Shown: piece after piece, positions 35,933-48,468 of the stretch
Layout: each line of letters begins with the position of its first letter
Numbering within the stretch: position 1 is the stretch's first letter
Assembly (NCBI GenBank): GCA_022376515.1
Contig: WTXI01000141.1
Span: 1 to 64,000 of the forward strand
From: Lactifluus volemus
Taxonomy: Eukaryota; Basidiomycota; Agaricomycetes; Russulales; Russulaceae
Direction of reading: 5' to 3'
Length of the DNA stretch: 64,000 bases
Notes under the pieces: model-generated
What the model was told of the DNA's origin: nothing
Databases searched by the model: none
What the model saw: the letters and a program-made list of their open reading frames with translations, nothing else
Position numbers and translations under genes: made by a program

Positions 35933-37106
35933 CCACCTCTCAGGGAGGAAGAGTGGTACAGTCGGGATCAACTCGAAGGTGTGCTATACTGTACCACGCG
36001 CAGGTCCGCCTGAACCAGGGCGCCCTTGTGGTACCTCTTCTGCGCGCATGACACCATATACCCGCGCCTCTTGTCATGGTGCCTCTTCCCAACTTCCATT
36101 GGGACCCGGCGCAGGGAGTGGTAATGGCCGTCCCAAATGCATCGCAGGTCATGGCCTGGAATAATCTGGCACAGTCATCCAGTTTCAACATGTCGCACTT
36201 CGATGAAGCGCGAGTCGAAGATCAGGATGTATGGAGGGTGCCATGCGACGTGCTCTGCGGAACCCTCCCACTCGATCGTACCCTTCGTGCGACTTGGGTC
36301 CCCATGTCAATTCACATACAACCCGAATTCTGCGAAGAAAGATGAGCATCAAGAGAGGAAGCGAAAGTACATGAAGAATTACCATCGTAGCACAGCAGGA
36401 ACTCGTTCTCGCTAGACCGGAACATACCCATTGGACGACATGACTCGCATCGTTTAGCGAGCTTCTCGTGACGAGGATCGTCACGTTATGGAATAGTTAC
36501 GCTCTTGAAACTGCAGATAACGGATCAGACATGAAACGCATAAATGAGGTACGAAGAGAGAAAGACTGACTCGGAGAGATCCATGATCTTAAAGCCCTTT
36601 GTGCAGGGATGGCGATCCTCGCTTTCAAGAAGATGAGGTCATACGATTCTGACGGGAGGAAGAAGTCCTGTCAAGTGGTGTCAGCAGTGGGGTTCGTTCC
36701 CGGAGGTCGGAGTACGTATACGTACTCGGTAGACTCGGAATCACTCTGAGCGAGGTTGTCGCCAGCCAAGTCGGGAGCTGAGAGATACGGGAGCTTTTGT
36801 TCTCTCGTTGATCTTGCCAACAACGGGCTCGAGTACGCGGAAAACACTATCAAGCTAACCGCCACGTGAGATCGACTGAGGACCCCTTTCTTCTTCATGT
36901 AAATGACAAGGGTGCGTCCTCCAAGACTCCCAACGCTGAAAAAGTGTGAACCATTGAGCTTCTGTGGCGATATGTTTGCACTATTTGGAGATGAAGGTAC
37001 GAGTGCCTCAAATATGGTATGCAAAGAGCCACTGAAAAAAAAAAATGTAACAAATAAAACTCCGAGGTAAGTTAGGTAAAACAGAAAAAGGGTCCTTTCC
37101 CCTTTT
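35933..37106 (-). pseudogene. RhoGEF CNH fragment after NLR3, 3' end deleted, fused to SDA1
   Basis: Same CNH content as the copy after NLR2 (SLHTI.., GGRTLVIYMKKKGV, SPLLARSTREQKLPYLSAP, VRHVETGR and CQIIPGHD parts), ending at the same intron junction with SDA1 near 37106. The last codons and stop have been lost with the 0.3-kb spacer deletion, and a smaller loss affects the Asp-rich loop. Relic. Confidence 0.72.
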
Positions 37107-38725
37107 GGTTCCTTTAGCGCCCGTTCGCCTGCTTCATTTGACGCAATATACAGTAGGGACGATGCCAAATCTGTCGCGATTGTCGCATTGGGATGCTTTC
37201 ACCATATCATCAAAGCCCAAGTCTGAGGATAGTAAGGACGACAGTGACGTCAACATTATGTTCCAGTTTGCTGACAAGGTCTCACCTCACTTGGACTCTC
37301 GAAGAGCGTCAACGTCAAATGGCTCGAGCATAAACGTGAAGTAAAGAAAAAGACGCGCAGCGGTAAAAAGAAGATGCGGAAAGTATTAAAACGGTGAGCA
37401 AAAGTTCGTCTAAGGCTAGTACTTCTGATTATTTGTGATCTGCTGAGACTCGTTCACAGCAACAAAGACGCGGGAAATCCCCTCAATTTTCCTGCCATCC
37501 AACTACTGCACGATCCACAAACGTTTGGCGAAAGGCTCTACGATCTGTTGCAGAAATATGATGCTCGCTTTTCGCTCGATCACAAAATTCTCATCATGCA
37601 GCTCCTGAGTCGCGTCACCTCATCGCACTTGCTGACCATCCTTGGTTTTTATAAATACAATTTCAAGTATCTCACGCACCACCAGCTACGTGCCCCGGCT
37701 ATTCTCGCTTCACTTGCCCAGTCCCCGCATGACCTTACGCCCACTGACGCTCTCATTCCTCCGGTTCGTAAATTATCTCATCAATTTGTGCATCCCGGAG
37801 TTGGCTCGGAGGTTGCCACGGGTCTGAACGCGATCGCCTACCGGAAGAGCAGGGATAAACGCGTGGTGGGTGCTGCACGGGGTCTACTGCAGCTGTACTC
37901 TGAGGTCAACCCTAGCATGCTAAAACGTCGGGAGCGGGGAAAGATGGCAAGTATGGGGATGGCCCAAAGCAGACAGCCTACTCCGTTTGGATATGTCGAA
38001 ATTCCCGCCATGGACATTTGAAGGCCTTACGGTACGTATTTCTCCTACTTCGTCTTGAATAACGGTGGACTATATTACTCTGTAGCTCCTCGAGGATAAT
38101 CTCAAGACGGTACATGGGGAACACGACGAGTAAATCCCGACTTGCAGACAACGACAGCTCATCACCTGTCGAAGTGAACCGGACCTCGGCATTAGCAACA
38201 ACGAAGGTACTATTATGCGCAATCTCTACACGTTCATGATTTGATATATGTTTCTACACTGGTAGATCCTTACACCAGCTGATTTCGCATTGATTTCCGA
38301 CTTGCGAATACAGGCAGCCACGCAAGCGGTCGGATACGGGGGTGGTCCTGCTGCGAAACACAAACTGGTTTCTCTCTGCCGTTAAAAAGGCTGCTTGGTC
38401 CTGCGCGGACGATACATCAGCCTTGGTCGTCTCTGAGAGTAATATTCTCGGCCCGCGCAAGAAGGCCAAGGCTGACTACGAGGATCGGATCGGATCGGAT
38501 CGATAGCGCGAGGTCGTGAGGGTAAAGAAAAGTTTGGTTTCGCTGAAAGGAAAGCAGAAGGAGACTGCGAGCAGCTCGACGAATCGCGAGAAGGCGCGCA
38601 ACAGGCTAATAATGATGATCTTGCCAGTGGGTAGTAAAGGGGTCAGAGGGAAGAAACAGTAGTTGAAGGAGAAGTAGAAGCGGTTGCGCGCGCACGTTGA
38701 GAGGCAAAAGAAGGGTCACCATTAG
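37107..38725 (+). pseudogene. SDA1: SDA1 fragment 2
   Basis: Nearly the same as fragment 1: begins at the same intron point, keeps DHKILIMQLLSRVTSSHLL, HQFVHPGVGSEV, AARGLLQLYSEVNPSMLKR and the basic tail, and has the same GATC-flanked loss of the CRRQPWAMEEDLLGDLI segment (there read as GLNAIAYRKS). In addition part of the HFFLGSDEE segment is deleted near 37217 and a frame change follows AMDI near 38018. Stop equivalent at 38723-38725. Confidence 0.78.
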
Positions 38726-39183
38726 CTAGATGAGGATGTCACAGTATCTCACTGTGCTACCATGGCATGGGGTGTTCGCTATCGTTCTTCGGTTTATTAC
38801 GAGCAATATCTGTCACGTGACACAGAAGGTAGAGCCGGAGAGAGCTGTCAGTCACTAGTAGATAGCTGAAGGTAGGAGAACGACCTGGGGCATCATTGTT
38901 TCCTACCAGATTGTCACAGTGACGGTTTGCGCATGCAATATCAACACGGACTTCTTGATGGGGTCAATTTACCCCAGTTTGATTTCGTCTACAATCCAGC
39001 CTGAGGCACAGACGCTGATACTTTCTTGGCATACATATATGAACGGAAGAGCCGCGAATCAAGTTTACATCATAATGACAGAAAATACGAGTTCGTTGAA
39101 GGGTGGAGGGGGTAGGGGGAGAAGGATAAAAGCAGGGAGTGGGTATGTATGGCAGGCGCTTGTCAGTCTGTTCGGTTCGTGAT
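38726..39183. other. SDA1 3' spacer, copy 2
   Basis: Non-coding, equivalent to 27569-28020; E-box palindrome at 38812-38821. Confidence 0.55.
38812..38821. promoter_or_regulatory. E-box palindrome GTCACGTGAC
   Basis: Perfect ten-base palindrome about 87 bp after the SDA1 fragment 2 stop. Confidence 0.38.
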
Positions 39184-39436
39184 TCATGGTGAGCCATTCA
39201 GGGTAGGGAACGAACGACGAGTGGTGTTTTCGCATGTCAGACTCTCATGGAGAAAGAGCGGTACTGTCGGGATCAACTCGAAGATGCTGTCCCACACACC
39301 TTCGTTCAGGTCCGCCTGAACCGACTGGCATGACGCTGTGCACACGCGCCTCTTGCGATGGTGCCTCTTCCCCTGGAATAAAATGGTAAACTCGTCCAGT
39401 TTCAACATGTCGCACTGGGATAAAAGCGCAAGTCAA
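39184..39436 (-). pseudogene. RhoGEF 3'-end fragment after SDA1 fragment 2
   Basis: Minus-strand FIPVRHVETGR, a deletion of the DLRCIWDG part, then SFPTLNGSP and stop at 39184. Matches 28021-28272. Confidence 0.6.
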
Positions 39437-39928
39437 AGGTGAGGATATATGGAGGGTACTATGATTCCATCCTACCTTCCTACTAGCGGTGCAGCCACAG
39501 TGCCCAAGGACGTGAACACCCTCTCTCGCAGATTGTCATTTCCCAGGCCATCTCATACTTATCTGGTCTAATGAGTTCTTTCCCCCCCGTGCGAGAGGCC
39601 TTGTGGAGAACCTGCCAAGCTCTTCAGGATTCATAAATCCCTAGGCGTGAGTGCTAGGCTTGACCAGTTGAAACACGTCCTTAGCAACTACGACCGAGGA
39701 AACAGTATGACGTTTGCCCAGCCGTCGAAAGGGGTTGATGGCTGCCTGGTTCGAGAGGCGACATAAAAGCAAAAGCGATACTTTAGGGCGGAGGAGTTGT
39801 GCGTTGCGCACCACAACCAACTCAGCGCACGACGAAAATACCGGGCTATCTACATACTTGATGACTTCCATCAAGCGCACGACGTCGAATCCTTTCGGAA
39901 GAATATCTCGGCAGATTGATGGAAACCG
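39437..39928 (-). other. Block X, copy 2
   Basis: Unrecognised decayed sequence equivalent to 28273-28759; minus strand keeps RLMEVIKYVDSPVFSS and KDVFQLVKPSTHA. Confidence 0.4.
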
Positions 39929-40449
39929 GCTGAGTGCTAAAAGTCCTAGCGACTCCCAGGTAGCGGCATTATGTGACGCGACGCTGATACTCCGGGGGGT
40001 GTCCGGATGGGACCAGTCTTGATCCGGAGAACAAAAAAATCTGTTCCCACCTTGAAAATGGCTTCAGATGAGCTTGATCATGTTCTGAAGCCAGTGTGGC
40101 AGAGTGATAGCATGCACGGATGCACGGCGATTTGGATCTTTCAAGTTGGCGTTGGTTCGCTTAGTCATTACTCGAACCTCGCCCTTGCCCATCCTCGCCC
40201 TCGGTTTGCCTCAATGCAACCTCACAGCCTCAGTACCGTCAACATGGTCATGGGAATCACCTCCTCCAAGATCTGGAGGCACGAGTAGGGAATGTCCAAG
40301 AAGCCTGGGATCGCCCACCTGATGCCCACGCCTGTCCCCATCCCCATCTCACCCCCGCCTATGCCCGCCTGCCCTGACTTATTCGTTTATCCGTGTCTAC
40401 ATTTATGTCCACCCCTGCTGTTGACACCCGCCTTTCCCAACTTGTCCAC

Positions 40450-41354
40450 TGTAAGGTGGACCTTACCTGCACCTTTGAATTCGCCGATTTCACACCCAAA
40501 CTCGTCCTCGTGCCTGCCCTAAACATCGACCCGATTCGGACGTTTCGATTCCGTCAACCCGCCGCTGCGCCTCTCCGCAAAATCAACATCACTGCGATCA
40601 CTGACTCCGACGTGTTCTCAGCTGAAGACACCCGTCAGACAGCCTTTCAAAGTGTATGGACTTGTACTTATTGAGTATCTCCTGCTGTTGGGACCTTCAC
40701 ATCAGTCTTTGGCAGTGCTTACTTTTAGTTTATTTGGACCCTTTTAGCCTCTTGTTCAGAACCTTTCTATCATGACCGGTGCTACGAGACGCCGCTTATC
40801 AGCATGCTACTACTCTCCCACCGCCTCTTACCCCTTTTTACGGACCATCGAGTGACGTCGCGCGCAAGGGCAAGCCATTTGGAGCGTTGCCGGTGCAGCG
40901 CCTCCTCGGCTCAACCCTTACATTCCCCTTTCTCTTCGACTATCATTCATTTCACCCTACTTTAGCATGTCCTATGGGGCAGTGTTGTCTAGCACTGTCC
41001 TCAAAAGACTTTTCCCCTTTTTCATTGAGCTACTTACAAGAAAAACGTATATAAAGGCCTTGCCCATTGGCCTAGAAGGGCATCCAATACACCTCTTTCT
41101 CTTCGGATCACTAAGTTTGTCTCGAAAACTTGTCTCGTTTACTCTCTCGTCACATCTCATCACCGTCTCGTCTCTCGTTCTCGTCTGCTCCGATCGTTAC
41201 CGCGCCGACTTCGACTACGCGTTCGAATACCAAACGCGTCCGACACACGTTCCTTCCCGATTCGAAAACCATTCCCGCGCATGTCTCTCCGACCGCTCGT
41301 CGACTCCCCTTTTTGCTTTCCTCGGACTCGCCCGTACTCGTCAGAGTACGTTCA
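40450..41354. mobile_element. Solo LTR of a retrotransposon, 905 bp
   Basis: The sequence is absent from the other five copies of block U, which run straight across this point, so the insertion edges are exact. It starts TGTAAGG and ends GTTCA, giving the TG..CA ends of LTRs, and is flanked on both sides by CCAC (40446-40449 and 41355-41358), a 4-bp target duplication. It contains a strong TATATAAA box (41048-41055) as expected for an LTR promoter. There is no gag/pol and no second LTR, so it is a solo LTR left by recombination. The superfamily cannot be told. The short open frame at its left end is not a gene. Confidence 0.8.
41048..41055 (+). promoter_or_regulatory. TATA box inside the solo LTR
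   Basis: TATATAAA followed by GG, about 300 bp before the LTR end and followed by pyrimidine-rich sequence. If active it would read towards NLR4, whose start codon is about 1.37 kb downstream. Confidence 0.5.
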
Positions 41355-42419
41355 CCACCCCTGCCCGCCTGCTAACACCTGCCTGCCAGCACCCGTCCAT
41401 GCTCTGACAATGACATAATCCAGCCATTGGAGCGTGCAAACTCGTATCACATTCAAGAGTCACCACTAGCAGTCGTATCTCACATCAAACACGGCGCTGG
41501 CGGCACACAGACACCATCACGAACTCGGAACGGTTCCGACCAATGCTCGCTTACGGAGCTCGAGCCTCACGCCACTCGCAAGACGTTAGGAACAAGGAAT
41601 GCAACAACTCCACGAGGTCAGCGATGATGGGTCGGGGACGGAGGAAGAAAGGAAGAAAAGGGGCGAGGATAGTATGAAACGGAAAACGCGGCGTTTGAAA
41701 GGTAGCAGTCACGCAGACCTCGAAAACGAGCTAATCGAAGAACTTAGGAATGTCGGTCCGAGAGCGAACTGGGTGAGAGCGGACAAGACAGGTTTGGGTA
41801 AATAGGGAGTATTTCGAAAGAAGTTTATGGAATACCAGACGTGGGGCAGATCCACCCAAGAAGCATAATTCCAGTTTAAGGAATGTCAACACTAGAAATG
41901 GCACCTACATAATAGAAGTGTTGCACATCGCCGAAGAGGACGGCATTTCCTTGTCTTAGTAGTACAGTAGCCTGAGGGGGTCCCCTATCTCCCCTTAAGA
42001 CAGATTGCCTCTAGGCGCAATATATATCATAGTATAGTATTCCGGTACAGTATCCAACAACCAGAGCGCATGGCCCTTAGAAAGCAACTCGACTCGTGCC
42101 CAAGGGCCTGCGAAACAAGGGGATCTCGCCATACCTCTCGAGCAAGAAGCATCTAGCGCGCGTCTGTCTTGCGGACGGGGGAGAATGCACCATGCTCGTC
42201 CCACTGTACTGTTGAGAGACGCAAGAAGTGGACAGTCTCAGGATGATCGACACCTGAAGTCGGTGGTTTTCATGATTGAAGCGCACGATAGTGAGATACG
42301 CTCACTTTGTCTGTGTCAAGCTCGATGGAGGATCGCCGGGCCGAACGTGTCAACCTGTGTTCCTAAACCTTGTGAATGCGGGCGGCACCTTGTTGCCTCA
42401 ACCTCTCACCTCGACTACA

Positions 42420-45400
42420 ATGTCTCTTGCACAACCACATTCGTATGCCAAAGTCTATTACATTCCTTCTCGCGAAATATTAATCATTGGTACAGCCAAG
42501 GTCCTCAAACCCCCGAAATAGGGTACCTCGGACTTCCATTTAATTGTCATTTTTGCTCACATAATTGCCTTTGACCAGTGCTCAGGTCATCGAAACTCCA
42601 CAAAGATTTCTCCCTCTCGAGGTGACTGGTACGTAGGTTGGTGATCCCATTCAGATGTGTCCTATAGTAAGCCCGTTTCCCTGTCAGTACTCAGGGCGCA
42701 CAATCTTCCTCGTCTCAAGACCGTCTTTGGGAAGAAAAGACGGTTTTATGTCACTGTGACCAACGAGGCGAGAACATGGCAGACACGACTTGTTCGAAGC
42801 GTGGGACAGCGCGTGGAATGGAACCAGGTTCTGGACTCCTTGTACGAAATCTATATTATTTTGTATTATTTATTTTTTTGAGTCTCTTGCAGTGCTGTAC
42901 TATCACTCTCCCGTGTGACAGCATCTCTTTATGCGAAAAGGGCCATGCGGAATGACATCCTTGTTGGAACGCATGAGATACTCTGTGAACCTCAACATGG
43001 TTCGTCTTGTTGGGTTCTTACTCGCATTCATATGACTCAGCACGTTGTAGACCTTGATATTATTTTGAGCCATGATGGCGGTCACTCAACGGAACCAGTC
43101 ACACTCTTCTTGAAGATCACCGTCTCACCAAATGCGAGTCCCTGCCTGACTGCTCCGGTCAACACCGTGAACCACACGGCGATCAATTTAGACAGCCCGC
43201 CGGTCGTTGAAGGAAATGCTGCGCCTCCTACTGTTCAAGTCAATGGTGAAACTACTCAACTAGCGGTTGTCACCGCTCCTCTACTTCCTTTATCCGGGAC
43301 TAGTGAACTTCCCATTGAGAGCAGTACTTCTGTGCGACCAGCATCAGACAGCCAGACGGAGATGCCACGCATCGCTCTCCGTCGTGCTGAGGAGGCTGTC
43401 AATACGATGGAATCATGGGGCATTGCTGTTGAGGTTGTCAAGCAGGTGATGGATGCCGTCGGTCCAATCGCATCAGTATGCCCAAAGCGACTTTGCTTCT
43501 TCGCCGAGTTAACTCTCGTTCTCCAGCTGCATCCCTACGCAAGTCTAGCATGGAGTCTGCTCTCAAAGATTCCCGAGGTGTGTCACCTTGCCTTGTCGGA
43601 GCATGCGGGACGTTTATTATTTTTTGTCTTCTCGTTTCTAGACTTTGCTACAGCAGGTTCAGCGTGACGACAATGTCCGATCATTATTTGAAGTCATATC
43701 CGATGCGTTTACGTTTGCAGAAGATGCGGATGCTTTGAGGAGGATCAAGCCAGAGTCTCTTCAAGCGAAAATCCTTGAGGACATGCTGGAACGGGTCTCG
43801 GAAATTAGCAAATTTATTGAATCGTATGCGAAGGATGTGCGAGTCGGTACGTTGTCCTGAGCCCTTTGGTTTAGTCATTATTAACATACGATTTGCAGGG
43901 AAGCGGACTTGGAAGAATATCCGTGGCCAGGTTGACGGGAAAGTCACACAGTACCGCGCCATCCTCACCCGACTGCGAGACGATTTTCTTGCGCGTGCTG
44001 CTGTCACGACGGAGGTTACTGTGCTTCGAATACAGGACGATGTGAGTAATATTATGCCAAACAAGCAGGAGTTGCTCGACTCAATAGCGCGAATATAGCT
44101 TAAAGCGATGTCAAACCAAGCACTAGAAGCCGGTGCGTATAATATCAATGGCCACGAGATGATGATCTGACGGAGAGCACACAGAATTCGGTTACATAAT
44201 CAGGGAATTGCCTTATAAGGGAGGCTGGCGATTCGGCGATGAGAAACGTTGTCTTCCTGGAACACGCGAAGATTTCTTGGATCATATCTTCAAGTGGGTT
44301 GAGAATCCCGAATCCGAACGAGGCCTCGTGCTCTTTGGCCAAGCAGGCACTGGAAAGTCCTCAATAGCGCACGAAGTCGCACGCCATTTCGAGGAGAAGT
44401 GTCTCGGATCTTACTTCGCCTTCGTTCGGAAGGAGGGTTCCAAAGACGAGGCATACAAGCTTTTCACGACACTTGCCTGTGATCTCTCCAACAGCTATCC
44501 TGCGTTCAAATCCGCCCTCGGGAGGATCCTTAATGATCATCTGTCGCTCCGTGGTACCCGAGACCGTCGTACCCTTTTTGAACGACTCATCCTCGAACCG
44601 CTCAAGAACCTACAAATTCGTGATCCAATCCTTATCGTAATCGATGGATTGGACGAGAGTGGAGATGCGAGTGGCACCAAAGGATTACACACGTTCCTTG
44701 CTGAACATCTTCTCGACCTCCCTTCAAAATTCCGTATTCTTATCACATCAAGGCCGGACGATGGCATCGAAGCTGCGTTTTCTGATGCACTATCTGTCCA
44801 CACCCTCTACATGGATGATGACAAACTTTCTGCGAAAACGGAGGACGATATTCTCGCGTACTTTCAGGACGCGCTCCATCCAGACACTTTCAAAGACTAT
44901 GGCGTGAAACTATCAAAGACATCGGAGGGCCTGTTCCAGTGGGCTTCTGTTGCATGCGGATTCATAAACAACCCCCCTGATAGTTTCGGCTTCAGTGAGA
45001 AAAAGGTCGTACAGCGCTTGTTGGGACACTCTCGAGATCGTGATGGACAAGATCCGTTGGAACAGTTATACCAAGAAGTTCTCGAGGGATATTTCAAATC
45101 GCCTGCAGCACAGATGTTATTTCGATCCGTGATGGGACAAATTTTTGCCGCGATCGAACCCCTCACCACCAGTTCCCTGATTTCCCTGCGTCGACATGCA
45201 CCCAAATATGATCCGGAGGATCCAGACCCCGAAGATTCAGATCAGGTTCTCAAAATGCTCGGTCATCTTGGCTCGGTGCTGAGCAATATCACTTCATCTG
45301 ATGGAAAGCGACCGATCGTTCCTCTCCATACTTCATTCCGTGACTTTCTAGCAGATGAGAAGAGTGGGGCATTTCATGTCGACTTCGGCAAGGCCCACCG

Positions 45401-48063
45401 TCGGTTGGCACATTCCTGTCTTAGTTTAATGCTCGATAACCTCAAGTTCAATATTTGTAAACTGGAGTCGTCATATCTCGCGAACAAGGATGTCCCAGAT
45501 TTGGAATCTCGAATTTCCGAGCACATTCCGTCCGCTCTATCGTATGCCTGCATTTTTTGGGACGACCATCTAGAACACGTTGCTTTCGAACGAGATCTCT
45601 TCATGAGACTTCGATCCCTGTTCGAGACAAAGTTTCTGTTCTGGCTAGAAGTGCTTAGCATGAAGAACAGTGTGGCCCTTGCATCGCCAGCAATGGCATC
45701 TCTGAAGATGTGGTTGCAGCGGAAGGTGGGTACATCCTATAATTATAAATGGCATGTAGTGACTATTTCGTAAAATCACAGCAGCCCCAAAAGGACGTGG
45801 AGAATCTCCTGGAATTGGTGAACGATGCGTTCGCATTTGTTCGGTATTTCGGGATGGCAATAGCAAGAAGTGCCCCGCATATATATATATCTTCTCTGCC
45901 TTTCGCACCATCCTCTTCCCGCATTATCAAGCATTACCATCACTTATTCCCCCACACATTATCTTTGGAGCGCGGGCAATTGTCTCATTGGCCAGCATTG
46001 GAAATGGTGATTCAAGCCCATGAAGAGCCGATCAATTCCGTTGCATTCTCGCCAAATGGGCAGCGGATAGCCTCAGGCTCGGAAGACCACACGATTCGGG
46101 TGTGGGATGCCACGACGGGAGAGCTTGTAGCGGGCCCGTTTGCCAAGCACACCGATATGGTCCTTTCTGTTGGATTCTCGCCGGACGGACAGCGGATTGT
46201 CTCGGCCTCGAGAGATCGCACGATTTGCGTGTGGGATGCCGCAACAGGAGATGTCGTTGCGGGACCGTTCATTGGACATAGTGGTGGGTCAGATCTGTTG
46301 CGTTCTCGCCAGACGGGCAGCGCATCGCGTCTGCCTCGTACGATCACACGATCCGCATATGGAATGCAACAACAGGAGAGGTCGTTGTAGGCCCGTTTAC
46401 TGGACACACGGCTCCGGTCAAGTCTGTTGTATTCTCCCCGGACGGGAAGCGCATTGCCTCGGCATCGCATGATCGCACAATCCGCCTGTGGGATTCTGCA
46501 GTAGGAGAGATCGTAGCAGGCCCATTTACTGGACACACTGAACCAGTCAAATCTGTTGCCTTTTCACCGAACGGGGAGCACATTGCCTCGGCCTCGGAAG
46601 ATCACACTATTCGTGTTTGGAATTCTGCAACAGGAGAGATCATGACGGGCCCGTTTAATGGACACACCTCTGCAGTCTGTTCTGTTGCATTCTCACCTGA
46701 TGGGCGGCATATCGCCTCCGCCTCGGCCGATCGCACAATTCGTGTGTGGGATGCTGCAACAGGAGATATCATTGCGGGCCCGTTTACTGGTCACGCCAAT
46801 TCAGTCTTTTCTATTGCGCTCTCACCGGACGGACAGCGCATCGCCTCAGCCTCACTAGATCGCACGATTCGTGTGTGGGACTCCACAACAAGAGAGGCCG
46901 TAGCAGATCCGTTTACTGGACACACCCACTCGGTCTTTTCTATTGCGGTCTCGCCGGACGGGCAGCATATTGCCTCGGCCTCAGCAGATCACACGATTTG
47001 TATTTGGGATGCCACAACTGGAGAGGTCACAGCAGGCCCGTTTACTGGACACACCGGTTGGGTTACTGGTGTTTCGTTCTCACCAGACGGGCAGCGAATC
47101 GCTTCGGGATCGAACGATCACACGATCCGTGTGTGGGATGCAGCAACGGGAGAGGCCGTAATGGACCCATTTACAGGACACAATGGTTGGACCATGTCAG
47201 TTGTATTTTCACCGGACGGGCAGTGCATCGCTTCGAGCTCGCTAGACCTCACGATTCGTGTGTGGGATGCTGCAACAGGAGAGGTTGTAGCCGGCCCATT
47301 TACTGGACACACCGATGGTGTCTACTCCATTGCGTTCTCATCAGACGGGCAGCGCATTGCCTCAGCTTCCATCGATCGCACGATTCGTGTGTGGGATGCA
47401 GGAACAGGAGAGGTTGTAGCCGGGCCATTTATTGGGCATAGCGACCGGGTCAGTTTTGTTAGATTCTCGCCGAACGGGGAGCGCATTGCTTCAGCCTCAA
47501 AAGACTGCACGATTCGCGTGTGGGATGCCGCAACAGGAGCACTTGTGGCCGGCCCATTTACTGGACATACAAGTGGGGTCAACTCTGTTGCATTCTCACC
47601 AGATGGGCAGCACATTGCCTCGGGCTCTGAAGATCGTACGATTTGCGTGTGGGATGCAACAACAGGAGATATCGTGGCGGGCCCATTTACTGGACACACC
47701 GATCCAGTCGATTCTGTTGCATTCTTGCCGGATGGACAACGGATCGCCTCGGCCTCAATAGATTGCACGATTCGCATGTGGCATGTCGGAACACTGTGCA
47801 CCGCCTCGGCCTCGCGAAGTCGCGCGATTCATGGGGACAAGCGCAGAACGGAAGATATTGACAAGTTCCCGGTCAATAATGATGGATGGGTGTGTGGGGA
47901 GAATGGAGAGCTTCTTTTGTGGATTCCCCAGATTCACCAGCCATATTTCAATAGGTCCAACACTGTATGGATTGCAGGCAGAAACTATACCCAGTTTGAT
48001 TTCTCAAACTTTGTCCATGGATCGAATTGGGCTATGGTACATGTTCCTAGTTCATCTAGCTAG
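42420..48063 (+). CDS. NLR4: C2-NACHT-WD40, one frameshift in WD repeat 3
   Basis: Exons: 42420-42500, 42586-42628, 42688-42841, 42893-42999, 43051-43475, 43527-43577, 43642-43846, 43899-44041, 44099-44132, 44185-45725, 45785-48063. Every exon has the NLR3 length except the last, which is one base short. The missing base is in the G-run GGTGGGTCAGATC near 46286 (NLR5 has GGGGTCAG). As written the protein stops near 46393, after about 4 WD repeats. With one base more it would be 1687 residues with 14 repeats. NACHT ([19 protein letters not shown]) and C2 (LEVTVLRAHNLPRL) are intact. Either a recent null allele or a homopolymer sequencing error. Confidence 0.82.
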
Positions 48064-48468
48064 AGTCGGTACATTATGTATGTATGCTATCCCAGAATTC
48101 ACCGGCAGAGGTAGCACCAGTGAATCTATGATTATAATTCATCAGGGGTGTGTCGAAGTCTTGAGTCTTGGGAAGATGTTCGTGTTATCCGGCAATATCA
48201 GTCACGTGACCCAACCAGTTGGGCAGATTGTCCCAGGTGACGATTTGCGCATGCGACATCACGGACTTCTTGGTGGAGTCAATTTCCCCAATCTGATTCC
48301 ATCCAAAATCCAGGCACACACACCAGTACTTTCTTGACATACATATATGAACAGAGGGGCCGCGAATCAAGTACCTATCATAATGAGAGCAACGAAGAGT
48401 TCGTTTAAGGGTGGGGGAGAAGGAGGGAGGTGTATAGTAGGGGCTCGTCTGTCTGTTCTGTTCGCGAT
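48064..48468. other. NLR4 3' spacer
   Basis: Non-coding spacer as after NLR1, with E-box palindrome at 48201-48210. Confidence 0.6.
48201..48210. promoter_or_regulatory. E-box palindrome GTCACGTGAC
   Basis: Ten-base palindrome about 140 bp after the NLR4 stop, conserved with other units. Confidence 0.4.

Larger units (their letters stand above)
39929..42419. repeat. Block U, copy 3 (upstream of NLR4), split by a solo LTR
   Basis: Shared upstream block interrupted at 40450-41354 by the LTR. Pro-rich patch at about 40320-40445, Lys/Arg-rich patch at about 41600-41800, F-box/LRR-like relic near 41870-41905 (minus), AATATATATC near 42019. A short deletion around 42308 removes sequence found in copy 1 (about 18358-18500). 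Confidence 0.6.

Noticed and set aside
40393..40674. Open frame ending VWTCTY across the left edge of the LTR insertion
   Set aside because: It spans the insertion boundary and lies mostly in LTR sequence; chance frame.
42657..42881. Reading exon 3 of the NLR as an independent small gene starting MSYSKPV
   Set aside because: The start would be GTG, an in-frame stop lies just upstream, and splicing from exon 2 (GTACGT donor, CTGTCAG acceptor) gives the better C2 strand LEVTVLRAHNL.
46746..47441. Offset + strand frame of 231 codons inside NLR4
   Set aside because: It is the +1 reading of the WD40 repeats and breaks off where repeats change; kept only as a finding about frame openness.
47322..47801. 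Long minus-strand open frame opposite the WD40 repeats (159 codons, Cys/Pro/Ser-rich), with equivalents in every unit
   Set aside because: It follows the 129-nt repeat exactly and is a shadow of the sense codons; no start context or splice structure of its own.
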